Assembly: GCF_000732615.1 (NCBI RefSeq)
Contig: NZ_JPGL01000005.1
Span: forward strand, 215,922-279,921
DNA: 64,000 nucleotides
Origin: Burkholderia paludis
GTDB taxonomy: Bacteria > Pseudomonadota > Gammaproteobacteria > Burkholderiales > Burkholderiaceae
Direction of reading: 5' to 3'
This document shows positions 29,113 through 37,621 of this stretch, one piece after another; the stretch's first letter is position 1, and each line of letters starts with the position of its first letter. The notes under the pieces were generated by a model, which was given only the letters and a program-made list of their open reading frames with translations, searched no databases and had not been told where the DNA came from. Made by a program: the position numbers and the translations under genes.

Positions 29113-29895
29113 ATGTTCTCGGTTACCTACGCGCAGCTCAACGGCTGGCTCACCGCGTTCCTGTGGCCGTTCGTGCGGATGCTGGCGCTCGTCGCGACGG
29201 CGCCCGTCGTCGGCCATGCCGCGGTGCCGGTGCGCGCGAAGATCGGCCTCGCCGCGTTCATGGCGCTGGTCGTCGCGCCGACGCTCGGCGCGATGCCGGA
29301 CGTGACCATGTTCTCCGCGCAAGGCATCTGGATCCTCGTCACGCAGTTCCTGATCGGCGCCGCGATGGGTTTCACGATGCAGATCGCGTTCTCGGCCGTC
29401 GAGGCGGCGGGCGACTTCATCGGGCTGTCGATGGGGCTCGGCTTCGCGACCTTCTTCGATCCGCACACGAGCGGCGCGACGCCCGCGATGGGCCGCTTCC
29501 TGAACGCGATCGCGATGCTCGCGTTCCTGGCGGTGGACGGCCACCTGCAGGTGTTCGCCGCACTCGTCGCGTCGTTCCAGTCGCTGCCGGTATCGGCCGA
29601 CCTGCTGCACGCGCCCGGCTGGCGCACGCTCGCCGGGTTCGGTGCGACCGTGATCGAGATGGGGCTGCTGCTCGCGCTGCCGGTGGTCGCTGCGCTGCTG
29701 ATCGCGAACCTCGCGCTCGGCATCCTCAACCGCGCGGCGCCGCAGATCGGCGTATTCCAGGTCGGCTTTCCCGTGACGATGCTCGTCGGGCTGCTGCTCG
29801 TGCAGCTGATGATTCCGAACCTCGTGCCGTTCGTGTCGCACCTGTTCGACATGGGGCTCGACGCGATGGGGCGGGTACTGATCGGCTGGCGGTGA
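29113..29895 (+). CDS. fliR: Flagellar export gate protein FliR
   Basis: The 260-residue protein starts MFSVTYAQLNGWLTAFLWPF and has about six membrane helices with the FliR pattern GHAAVPVRAKIGLAAFMALV, MGFTMQIAFSAVEAAGDFIG and LLLALPVVAALLIANLALGI. It completes the FliPQR gate. It is the last fli gene here; about 130 bases of non-coding DNA separate it from an accessory region with different composition. Confidence 0.95.
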   Translation: MFSVTYAQLNGWLTAFLWPFVRMLALVATAPVVGHAAVPVRAKIGLAAFMALVVAPTLGAMPDVTMFSAQGIWILVTQFLIGAAMGFTMQIAFSAVEAAGDFIGLSMGLGFATFFDPHTSGATPAMGRFLNAIAMLAFLAVDGHLQVFAALVASFQSLPVSADLLHAPGWRTLAGFGATVIEMGLLLALPVVAALLIANLALGILNRAAPQIGVFQVGFPVTMLVGLLLVQLMIPNLVPFVSHLFDMGLDAMGRVLIGWR

Positions 29896-30026
29896 TGCGT
29901 AGGTGATTCGTCACGAGATCGGGGTGCCGCCTCGGCCGGTTCATCGCGATCTCGTATCGGTTCAGGGCGCATTCGTCCGGCTAAATGGCGACGATTCTGC
30001 CGAGCGATCCAGAACTGATTCGATCG

Positions 30027-30515
30027 TCAGATGACGATACTCGCCAGCGTGTTGCGAGCAGCATGGGCGGTGGCGACGACCAAGAACGGACGGCCGCCGG
30101 GGTAATCACGCAGCACGAACGCTGTTGCGAAAATCAGGCCGCCCCATAAGGCAACTGTCACGTACAGGACGCTGTAGCCGTGCGTTGCACCGAACACAAG
30201 CGTTGAGGCACCAATGGCCGGCCAAACGCTCGCTCCGAATGCGCGGCGAATCAACCGAATGGGCAACCACTGGAAAAGAAATGTTTCCACTATCGGCGCA
30301 ACGAGTGAGCCGACAAGCAGGCGAGTCAGTAGGTCGTGCCGCATTATTTCCGGTAGTGCACCGGACGATGGGCCAAACGGGAGTTCGAATACGAATTGGG
30401 CACCCCAGACGACAATGCCGGAAACGTACGTGAGAACCCAAGTCAGAAATGCCGAAACGAGCGCCGGGCCGCGCGAGATAATGCGAATCACGCTGCTGCC
30501 AAGACAATTTTCCAT
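30027..30515 (-). CDS. CPBP-family intramembrane metalloprotease-like protein
   Basis: The 162-residue protein has several membrane helices and the three CPBP (CAAX/Abi) motifs in degenerate form: VETFLFQW in place of EExxFR, FGATHG, and HAARN. CPBP proteins include prenyl-protein proteases and, in bacteria, immunity proteins encoded next to bacteriocin genes. The second Glu and the Arg of motif 1 are replaced, so catalysis is uncertain. It starts 9 bases after the stop of a 57-codon peptide gene on the same strand and lies next to a C39-type exporter operon, which supports an immunity-like role by inference. Base composition is AT-richer than the flanks. Confidence 0.72.
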   Translation of the reverse strand: MENCLGSSVIRIISRGPALVSAFLTWVLTYVSGIVVWGAQFVFELPFGPSSGALPEIMRHDLLTRLLVGSLVAPIVETFLFQWLPIRLIRRAFGASVWPAIGASTLVFGATHGYSVLYVTVALWGGLIFATAFVLRDYPGGRPFLVVATAHAARNTLASIVI

Positions 30516-30524
30516 TGCGATTCA

Positions 30525-30698
30525 TCAATCATTAAAAAGGAATTTTTTAGATAAAATTCCATCAATGAAAATTCTCGAAAAATGTGACGCTTGAGGTTCT
30601 CTGACAAACCTCGAGACGGCCTCTGCCTGGCTCTCCAAAGTGAACGGCGCCACCAAAGTGTCGATAAAATAACTGGATTTTATATTAAAATTAATCAT
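30525..30698 (-). CDS. 57-residue peptide of unknown function, upstream of the CPBP gene
   Basis: The frame has a near-perfect ribosome site (GGAGGTGAATTCAC then ATG) and encodes 57 residues beginning MINFNIKSSYFIDTLVAPFT and ending ILSKKFLFND. Its composition (Asn, Ile, Phe, Lys, AT-rich codons) differs strongly from the chromosome and suggests recent acquisition. There is no double-glycine leader and no signal peptide. The stop is 9 bases before the CPBP start, so the two are probably one operon. Position beside a peptide exporter makes a precursor, toxin or accessory peptide possible; I do not recognise a family. Confidence 0.6.
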   Translation of the reverse strand: MINFNIKSSYFIDTLVAPFTLESQAEAVSRFVREPQASHFSRIFIDGILSKKFLFND

Positions 30699-31228
30699 GT
30701 GAATTCACCTCCAACAATGTCGCCTCACCATCCCGCATGAATTCTTCGATTGGTCAGGGAAAAGGATGATATTTACAGGGGTGAGCCAAATGCTCCAGGC
30801 TCTTGTTTGAACAATAGTCCTAAGTAAACTGCCGAATCTGTAGCAAAACATCCATTTTTTGTGGATGACGCTGCTTGCCGAAAGCAGGCCAGGCGTTGAC
30901 CGCCGCCAACGTCGGCACGCTAGTGCCGCGGTTGCGCCCGTCCAGGCTTGTCAAACTGTCGATGTGTTTGCTGGTGATTGTGTTTCGCTCCGACCGGACT
31001 ACCTCGGCGCGTTCCTGTGCAACAACGCGCACGCCGATGCTTTGCCCGGCGTGCCGCTATTTCCGCTCGGCGCTCCGTCGCATCGCACCGTTCGCAAGCC
31101 TGCCGGCACCCGTCCGAAATTGGACGAACGGCGATATCGTGCCGCTCCCCGCCACTGAATAATCTCCGCTTTGCGGCGCGACTTCGCCGCGGTTCTCGCG
31201 ACCGTCAGGCAGCGGCGCGTACAGGCAG
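30699..31228. other. Divergent region between the peptide/CPBP operon and the exporter operon
   Basis: About 530 bases. The left half (30700-30860) is AT-rich and should hold the peptide operon promoter; it carries ACTTAGGAC on the minus strand (30817-30825). A 70-codon minus-strand frame (30820-31032) has an odd, fragment-like product ending KMDVLLQIRQFT and may be a relic. An inverted repeat CGTCC-n6-GGACG (31111-31126) lies about 100 bases before the TolC-type gene. No gene is supported with confidence. Confidence 0.5.
31111..31126. promoter_or_regulatory. Candidate operator upstream of the exporter operon
   Basis: The inverted repeat CGTCC-GAAATT-GGACG lies 103 bases before the TolC-type start codon. 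No T run follows, so it is not a terminator. Which protein would bind is unknown. Confidence 0.3.
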
Positions 31229-32587
31229 ATGATCTCAACACGATTCCTCCGGCTGGTGGCCGTTCTCGGCTGGCTTGGCGCCGTATGGCCGGCGCACGCG
31301 GCCGACCTGCTCGACGCGGTAAACGCGGCACTGCGCTTCGATGCCGGCATCGGCGCGGCACGCAACGCGCAGCTCGCGGGCCGCGAGAAACGCTGGCAAG
31401 GTCTCGCCGGCCTGCTGCCGCGCGCGGAGCTCAACGGCAACTACACGAAGCAGGACCAGCCCACCGCGTCGTATGCGGCGGCGGTCCGCCGTCACAGCGC
31501 CGCCGCCGTCCTTACCCAGCCGCTGTTCGACGTGGCCCGCGTCGCCGATTTCAAGCGTGGCGGCACACTGGCCGACCAGGCCGACATCGAGTACGAGAAA
31601 GCCTGGCAAGCGCTGATCAACGATGTCGCCAATGCCTATTTCGACGTGCTGTACGGACGCGAGGTACTGCAGGCGGCCGAAGCCGCGCAGCAGGCGTTCC
31701 GCACCCAGTTCGACCAGGCGCAGGCCGCGCTGCGGCTCGGCGACGGCACGCGCACCGACGTCGACGAGGCGCGCGCGAATCTCGACGAAGCGCTCGCGCG
31801 CAAGGTGGGCGCGCAAACCGATCTGGCGGTCGCGAACGGCACGCTGCAGCGGCTGACCGGCCTGAGCGACGCTGAACTCGAGCCGATCGCGTGGTCATGC
31901 GCCCGGCAGGCGGCGCCATCCGACCTCATGGCCGCGATGGACGAAGCGGCCCGCGACAACGTCGACGTGCGGATCGCCGGCAAGCAGCTCGACCAGTCGC
32001 AGGCCGACATCGTCGCGGCGGCGGGCGCGCACCTGCCGGTCGTGAACCTGCAGGCGAGCTACGGCACGAACTGGAGCCGCGGCGCCAACGAGAACGGGCT
32101 CGACACGATCTTCGGCACGACGTCGAAAACGCGCTCGTCGACGATCGGCGTGACGGTCACGATCCCGCTGTTCGCCGGCGGCGGCCCGCTGTCGGCAAGC
32201 CGGGAGGCCTACCGCCGGCGCGATCAGGCGCGCGACGTGCTCGAGGATGCGCGCCGCAAGGCCCGCGAACAAGCCCGGGCCGCCTATCTCGGCATCACCA
32301 ACGGCCTCGCGCTGATCCGCGCGCAGGAGCGCGCGCTCGCATCGGCCGACGGCAAGGTGAAGTCGACCCGCCTCGGGCGCGAAGTCGGGCTGCGCACGCA
32401 GATCGACGAGCTGAATGCGCAGCAGCGCTATTTCGAAGCGATCCGCGATCTCGCCGACGCCCGCTACCGCTATCTGCGGGCGCGACTACGACTGTCCACA
32501 GCGCTTGGCGCACTCGGCGACGGCGACATTGCCGCCATCGCGTGCCGCGCCGACAGCCGGCCCCCCGTCGCTGGAAGCCGCTCATGA
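31229..32587 (+). CDS. TolC-family outer-membrane channel protein
   Basis: The 452-residue protein has a signal peptide (ending WPAHA), then the TolC repeat pattern with LTQPLFDVARVADFKRGGTL and, in the second repeat, VTIPLFAGGGPLSASREAYR. Type I secretion channels of the CyaE/TolC class have this layout. It would form the outer-membrane exit of the exporter made with the next two genes; its stop overlaps the HlyD-like start (ATGA). A weak AGGCAG site precedes the ATG. Confidence 0.88.
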   Translation: MISTRFLRLVAVLGWLGAVWPAHAADLLDAVNAALRFDAGIGAARNAQLAGREKRWQGLAGLLPRAELNGNYTKQDQPTASYAAAVRRHSAAAVLTQPLFDVARVADFKRGGTLADQADIEYEKAWQALINDVANAYFDVLYGREVLQAAEAAQQAFRTQFDQAQAALRLGDGTRTDVDEARANLDEALARKVGAQTDLAVANGTLQRLTGLSDAELEPIAWSCARQAAPSDLMAAMDEAARDNVDVRIAGKQLDQSQADIVAAAGAHLPVVNLQASYGTNWSRGANENGLDTIFGTTSKTRSSTIGVTVTIPLFAGGGPLSASREAYRRRDQARDVLEDARRKAREQARAAYLGITNGLALIRAQERALASADGKVKSTRLGREVGLRTQIDELNAQQRYFEAIRDLADARYRYLRARLRLSTALGALGDGDIAAIACRADSRPPVAGSRS

Positions 32588-33843
32588 CCGATTCCCTGTT
32601 CCGCCAGGAAGCGCTCGATGCGACCCGGCACAAGCTGATGGGTACGGTGAGCCTGTATTCGCCGCCCTGGCGCTGGCTGACGATCGGGATCGCGGCCGCG
32701 CTGACGCTCGCGGTCGTCGCGTTCTTCGTGTTCGGCAGCTATACGAAGCGCGAGCGCGTGGCCGGCCAGTTGTTGCCGGAAAAAGGCCTGCTGACGGTTG
32801 CGCCGCCGATCACCGGCACCGTGATCGGCATGCGCGTGCGCGAAGGACAGGCAGTGGCGGCCGGCGGGGAACTCATGGCGATTTCCGCCGAAGTGGCGAC
32901 CGAACTGGGCGGCACGCGCGAAACGGTCGCGCGGCAGTTGAAGTTTCAGCGTTCGCGCCTGGAAACCGATCTCGCCGGCCAGTCGCAACTGGGCACGGAA
33001 GCGCAGCGCGGCCTGCGGGCGCGCGCCGCGGCGCTGGAAGACCAGCTGGTGCAGATCGCGCGGCAGAACACGCAGCGGCGGCGTCAGGCCGAGCTCGCGC
33101 AACGGCAGCTCGACAAGCTGCAGTCGATGCGCGCGCAAGGTTACGCGTCGAACAGCCAGGTCGAGCAGCAGGAGGGCGTACTGCTCGACGCGCAGGCACG
33201 GCTGCAGGAGCTTGCCCGCCAGCGGCTCGACGTCGGGCAGCAGCTCGACCAGACCCGCCAGCAACTGCGCGAGCTGCCGCTCACCACCCGCAATCAGCAG
33301 AACGACATCGAGCGCAAGCTCGCGGATGTCGACCAGTCGATCGCCGAGAACGAGGCGCGTCGCGCGGTCATCTTGCGCGCGCCGCAGGCCAGCGTCGTGG
33401 CCGCGCTGCTCGTGAAACCCGGGCAGATCGTCAACGCGGGCCAGTCGGCCGTGTCGCTGCTGCCGCAAGGCGCGCCGCTCGAGGCGCAGCTGATGGTGCC
33501 GAGCCGCGCGATCGGCTTCGTGCGCACCGGCGCGCGCGTCGTGCTGCGCTACGAGGCCTACCCGTTCCAGAAATTCGGCCAGCAGTTCGGGCGCGTGACC
33601 GAGGTGTCGCGTACCGCGCTGTCGCCGCAGGAAGTCGCGCATCTGACCGGGCGCACCAACGTGCCGGAGCAGCTGTACCGCGTCGTCGTCGCGCTCGATC
33701 GCCAGGACATCGTCGCATACGGCAGGCACGAGCCGCTGCGGCCCGGGATGGCGCTCGAGGCCGACGTGCTGATCGACCGGCGCCGGTTGATCGAGTGGGT
33801 GCTGGAGCCGCTGTATGCGCTCGGCCGCCGCGTGTCGGCCTGA
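32584..33843 (+). CDS. HlyD/CvaA-family periplasmic adaptor protein
   Basis: The 419-residue protein has a cytoplasmic tail with LFRQEALDATRHKLMG, one membrane helix (WLTIGIAAALTLAVVAFFVF, about 31-50), a barrel-sandwich start (RVAGQLLPEKGLLTVAPP), a long coiled-coil hairpin (about 110-270, Gln/Arg-rich) and a C-terminal beta domain. The N-terminus resembles CvaA-type adaptors for colicin V/microcin exporters. It bridges the ABC transporter and the TolC-like duct. The ABC gene follows after 39 bases. Confidence 0.9.
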   Translation: MTDSLFRQEALDATRHKLMGTVSLYSPPWRWLTIGIAAALTLAVVAFFVFGSYTKRERVAGQLLPEKGLLTVAPPITGTVIGMRVREGQAVAAGGELMAISAEVATELGGTRETVARQLKFQRSRLETDLAGQSQLGTEAQRGLRARAAALEDQLVQIARQNTQRRRQAELAQRQLDKLQSMRAQGYASNSQVEQQEGVLLDAQARLQELARQRLDVGQQLDQTRQQLRELPLTTRNQQNDIERKLADVDQSIAENEARRAVILRAPQASVVAALLVKPGQIVNAGQSAVSLLPQGAPLEAQLMVPSRAIGFVRTGARVVLRYEAYPFQKFGQQFGRVTEVSRTALSPQEVAHLTGRTNVPEQLYRVVVALDRQDIVAYGRHEPLRPGMALEADVLIDRRRLIEWVLEPLYALGRRVSA

Positions 33844-33882
33844 CGCGCGCCTTCAACGGATTCGTTACGGAGCCCCCCAATC

Positions 33883-36030
33883 ATGAAATGGATCGACGCG
33901 CTGCAATTCGGCTGGCGCCGCCGCCTGCCGGTGATCCTGCAGACGCAGGCCGCCGAGTGCGGCCTCGCGTGCGTCGGGATGGTCGCGAGCCACTACGGCC
34001 ATGACCTCGACCTCGTCAGCCTGCGCCGGCGCTTCAGCCCGTCGCTGAAGGGGGCGACGCTCAACGACGTGATGCTGATCGCGTACCGGCTCGGCCTCGC
34101 ATCGCGCGCGTTGCGGCTCGATCTCGACGAGCTCGGCAAGCTGCGCCGCCCGTGCATCCTGCACTGGGACATGAATCACTTCGTCGTGTTGAAAGCCGTG
34201 TTGCGCAACCGGATCACCATCCACGATCCCGCCCGCGGATGCCGCGACGTGCCGCTTGCCGAAGTGTCCGAACACTTCACCGGGGTCGCGCTCGAGCTGA
34301 TGCCGTCGCCGTCGTTCGAGCGGACGCAGGCGCGCGAAGCGATCTCGATGGCGAAGCTCGTCGGCAGCGTGACAGGCATCCGTACGACGTTCGCGCAGGT
34401 GCTGCTGCTGTCCGCGGCGCTGGAAGTGTTCGGCATCGTCACGCCGTTCTACATGCAGTGGGTGATGGACCAGGTGCTGGTGTCCGCCGATGCGGACCTG
34501 CTGACGCTGCTCGGCATCGGCTTCCTGCTGGTCGTGCTGTTCCAGAACGCGGTATCGGCGTTGCGCGCGTGGGTGGTAACGTGGTTCTCGAGCCTGCTCG
34601 GCGTGCAGTGGACCGCCAACGTCTGCGCGCACCTGCTCCGGCTGCCGATGGCGTATTTCGAGCAGCGCCACATCGGCGACGTGGTGTCGCGATTCGGCGC
34701 GATCAACACGATCCAGACGACGCTGACCACCCAGTTCATCGGCGCGCTGCTCGACGGCGTGATGGCAATCGCGACGCTCGCGATGCTGTTCGTCTACAGC
34801 CCGGCGCTCACCTGGCTGGTGCTCGGCCTGTTTGCTGCGTACGGCGCGATTCGCTGGATCGCGTACCGGCCGTTCCGGCAGGCGAATGAGGAGCAGATCG
34901 TCCATGCGGCACGCGCCCAGTCGAACCTGCTCGAATCGATTCGCGGCGTGCAGGCGATCAAGCTTGCGAACAAGCAGGAGGCACGTGTCGCCACGTATGC
35001 GAACGCGGTCGTCGAGACCACCAACAAGCACGTCGCGATCGAGCGGCTGTCGATCGGCTTCTCGACGGTGCAGGGCGTGATTTCCGGTGCGGGGCGCGTG
35101 GCGCTCGTCTGGCTCGCGGCGAAGCAGGTGCTCGACGGGCAGTTCTCGGCCGGGATGCTGGTCGCGTTCGTCAGTTTTTCCGACCAGTTCATGACGCGCG
35201 GCGCCGGGCTGGTCGGCACGCTGATCGACTTCAGGATGCTGCGCCTGCACGGCGAGCGTCTCGCCGACATCGTGCTGACCGACGTCGAAACCGACATGGA
35301 GGCAAAGGTCGCGCAATCGACGGAGGCTGGTTGCGCGACGCCGCCTGCGATCGACGTGCGCGACGTGCGGTTCCGCTACGCGGAAACGGAACCGTGGGTG
35401 CTCGACGGCTGCTCGTTCTCGATCGCGCCCGGCGAATCGGTCGCGCTGGTCGGCCCGTCGGGCCAGGGCAAGACGACGATGGCGAAGCTGCTGCTCGGCC
35501 TGCTCGCGCCGGAGCACGGCAGCGTGGAAGTCGACGGCATCGACATCCGCAAGCTGGGCCTGCACCCGTATCGCGACCGGATCGGCTGCGTGATGCAGGA
35601 CGACATCCTGTTCGCGGGCTCGATCGCCGACAACATCGGCTTCTTCGACCCGCAGCCCGACGACGCACGCATCGAACGGGCCGCGCGGCTTGCGCAGATC
35701 CACGACGACATCGCCTCGATGCCGATGGGCTACCGGAGTCTCGTCGGCGACATGGGGTCGTCGCTGTCCGGCGGGCAGTGCCAGCGCGTGCTGCTTGCCC
35801 GCGCGTTCTACCGCCAGCCGGCGATCCTGGTGCTCGACGAAGCGACGAGCCATCTCGACATCGAGCGCGAATCCCGGATCAACGACGCGGTACGCGCGAT
35901 GAACGTCACGCGGATCATCATCGCGCACCGGCCGGAAACCATCCGCAGCGCGGACCGCGTGATCGAGATCGCGCGAGGCACGGCACGCGAACTGCCCGTC
36001 GGCGCCATCGTCATGCCCGAACCCGCTTAG
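33883..36030 (+). CDS. Peptidase-containing ABC exporter (C39 family, CvaB/bacteriocin type)
   Basis: The 715-residue protein has an N-terminal C39 cysteine peptidase domain with all three catalytic residues: Cys26 in QAAECGLAC, His99 in HWDMNHFVVL and Asp115 in ITIHDPARG. A six-helix transmembrane domain (about 165-440) follows, then a nucleotide-binding domain with Walker A GPSGQGKTT, signature LSGGQ, Walker B ILVLDEATS and the H-loop AHRPETI. Such exporters cut double-glycine leader peptides and pump the product out. The peptidase looks active, yet no double-glycine substrate gene is visible in the window. Confidence 0.92.
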   Translation: MKWIDALQFGWRRRLPVILQTQAAECGLACVGMVASHYGHDLDLVSLRRRFSPSLKGATLNDVMLIAYRLGLASRALRLDLDELGKLRRPCILHWDMNHFVVLKAVLRNRITIHDPARGCRDVPLAEVSEHFTGVALELMPSPSFERTQAREAISMAKLVGSVTGIRTTFAQVLLLSAALEVFGIVTPFYMQWVMDQVLVSADADLLTLLGIGFLLVVLFQNAVSALRAWVVTWFSSLLGVQWTANVCAHLLRLPMAYFEQRHIGDVVSRFGAINTIQTTLTTQFIGALLDGVMAIATLAMLFVYSPALTWLVLGLFAAYGAIRWIAYRPFRQANEEQIVHAARAQSNLLESIRGVQAIKLANKQEARVATYANAVVETTNKHVAIERLSIGFSTVQGVISGAGRVALVWLAAKQVLDGQFSAGMLVAFVSFSDQFMTRGAGLVGTLIDFRMLRLHGERLADIVLTDVETDMEAKVAQSTEAGCATPPAIDVRDVRFRYAETEPWVLDGCSFSIAPGESVALVGPSGQGKTTMAKLLLGLLAPEHGSVEVDGIDIRKLGLHPYRDRIGCVMQDDILFAGSIADNIGFFDPQPDDARIERAARLAQIHDDIASMPMGYRSLVGDMGSSLSGGQCQRVLLARAFYRQPAILVLDEATSHLDIERESRINDAVRAMNVTRIIIAHRPETIRSADRVIEIARGTARELPVGAIVMPEPA

Positions 36031-36186
36031 CGCCGCGGGATGGCACGGTATGCCGCTGCCCGGCGGGCAACGCGACGGACGACACCGATCCGGCCCGGCG
36101 ACACCGGCACACCGGCGGTCGCGAGGCTTCACGCGCATGCGTGCGTGGAATGAAGGGAGCGGCGGCGGGTTACACCTTCAGCGCAA

Positions 36187-36822
36187 TCAGATCAGGCCGC
36201 TTTCGTACGCATAGCGGATCAGGTGAATGTTCGAATCGGCCTGCAGCTTGCACATCGCCGTGTATTTTTGCGTCGACACGGTGCTGACCGAGCGGCCGAG
36301 CTGCTTCGCGATGTCCTGCAGCGTATGGCCGGCCGCGAACAGCCGGACGACATCGAGTTCGCGGGCCGTGAGCGCCGTTTGCCGGCCGCTCCCGCCACGC
36401 TCGACGGCCGCCCGGGCCGACGGCGACAGGTAGCAGGCGCGGCCGGCGCCGAGCCGCCGGCATGCGTGGACGATCTCGTCGACCGGATCGTCCTTGCTGA
36501 CGATCGCGGCCACGCCGAGCTTCCGCGCGGCCGCGAACACGCTCGGATTCGAGTGCGCGGTAAACATCACGCACCGCGTGCGCGGCGCGACATCGCGCAG
36601 CTTGCGCAGCAGCGGAAGGCCGTCGAGCGGCTGCTCGCCGCGGCTCATCGAATAATCGACTACCGCAATATCGATGGGAGATTGCGCCAGCGCGGCGATC
36701 AGTTCGCGGCCGCTACGGCAGAGGTGCATGAGGTGAAACGGCGGATGCAGACACAACAGTCGATGAAGCGATTCCAGCACGACAGGATGGTCGTCGGCCA
36801 CGGCCACGGTCACTGTTTTCAT
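36187..36822 (-). CDS. Orphan LuxR/FixJ-type response regulator
   Basis: The 211-residue protein has a receiver domain (MKTVTVAVADDHPVVLESLH with acidic Asp10/Asp11, phosphoacceptor Asp56 in IAVVDYSMS, and Lys in IVSKDD) and a C-terminal LuxR helix-turn-helix: LTARELDVVRLFAAGHTLQD and LGRSVSTVSTQKYTAM. BvgA/FimZ-like regulators have this layout. No histidine kinase is encoded nearby. Starts at 36834 or 36891 are possible. It is downstream of the exporter on the opposite strand, and the motif ACTTAGGAC upstream of it also lies upstream of the peptide/CPBP pair. Confidence 0.88.
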   Translation of the reverse strand: MKTVTVAVADDHPVVLESLHRLLCLHPPFHLMHLCRSGRELIAALAQSPIDIAVVDYSMSRGEQPLDGLPLLRKLRDVAPRTRCVMFTAHSNPSVFAAARKLGVAAIVSKDDPVDEIVHACRRLGAGRACYLSPSARAAVERGGSGRQTALTARELDVVRLFAAGHTLQDIAKQLGRSVSTVSTQKYTAMCKLQADSNIHLIRYAYESGLI

Positions 36823-36834
36823 AGGCTCAATCAT

Positions 36835-37621
36835 GTCTTTCGAAAAATACGGCAACGCCCGTCGACGGGGTGTTGCCGCATGCGATAACACTCATGAGCC
36901 GAAGCGGGTGTTGGCCTGAACTTTAATGCCCGCCTTTATTTAATGAAAGCGCGATCGTTATCGGGATAGGCGCGCGGATAATTATCCTGTCCGAATGCCG
37001 CAGCGAATATAACCTGAATTGGATAATAACGGCTTTGTCCGGTTATCTTTTCCGCATTTATCGAACTTGTCCTAAGTTTGATTGAATAAATCACGTACCG
37101 GACCGGTAATGCGACGAGTCGCCGTCGCTTGCCGGGTTTCGGCCCCGTTTTACGGAACACCCATGAAGGTATCGCCGGCCCGCGAACGGGAGCGAGAGCG
37201 GGAGCAGAAGCAGGAGGCTTCCCCGCCCTGCGCCCGCCGTGACGATCCGGCAGGCGTCGCATGTCGCGAACGCAATGAACGCCGGCGCCCCGTCGACGTG
37301 CCATCCGGCCGGAGCGAGGTGCTTGCCGCTCACCCCATGGTCGCGGCAGGCCCACGTCCACGCGACCGTGCCCTTTTTTCGTCCATTCTTCCCCGGTTCC
37401 CGGGGGCCGCGCCGCACCCTCGGGCCGGCCCGTGCGACAACCGGCCAGAAACCGCTTGCGGCCCGTCCGGCGGGCGATCGCGGCCGATGCGCGCACGATC
37501 GGCCCACATCGGCGCTTGACCTCGGCCGACCGACTCGCTAGCGTTTCGGGTTTGCCCGGGCGGCCATTGCCGCCGGTGCCGCGAGCGCGCCCGACGTCCT
37601 GGCGCGCGCGGCCGGGCTCCG
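36835..37621. other. Long non-coding region between the response regulator and the mod gene
   Basis: About 790 bases. The left part (36890-37085) is AT-rich and is the leader of the regulator gene, with ACTTAGGAC on the minus strand at 37068-37076. The rest is GC-rich and contains only open frames of biased composition without ribosome sites. No clear promoter for mod was found. Confidence 0.55.

Noticed and set aside
30859..31158. A 99-codon plus-strand frame before the TolC-type gene
   Set aside because: No ribosome site, no protein-like hydrophobic pattern, and it overlaps a plausible relic on the other strand.
36936..37496. A 186-codon minus-strand frame between the regulator and mod
   Set aside because: The product is Arg/Gly/Pro-rich in its first half and has no ribosome site; the AT-rich end reads through the regulator leader.
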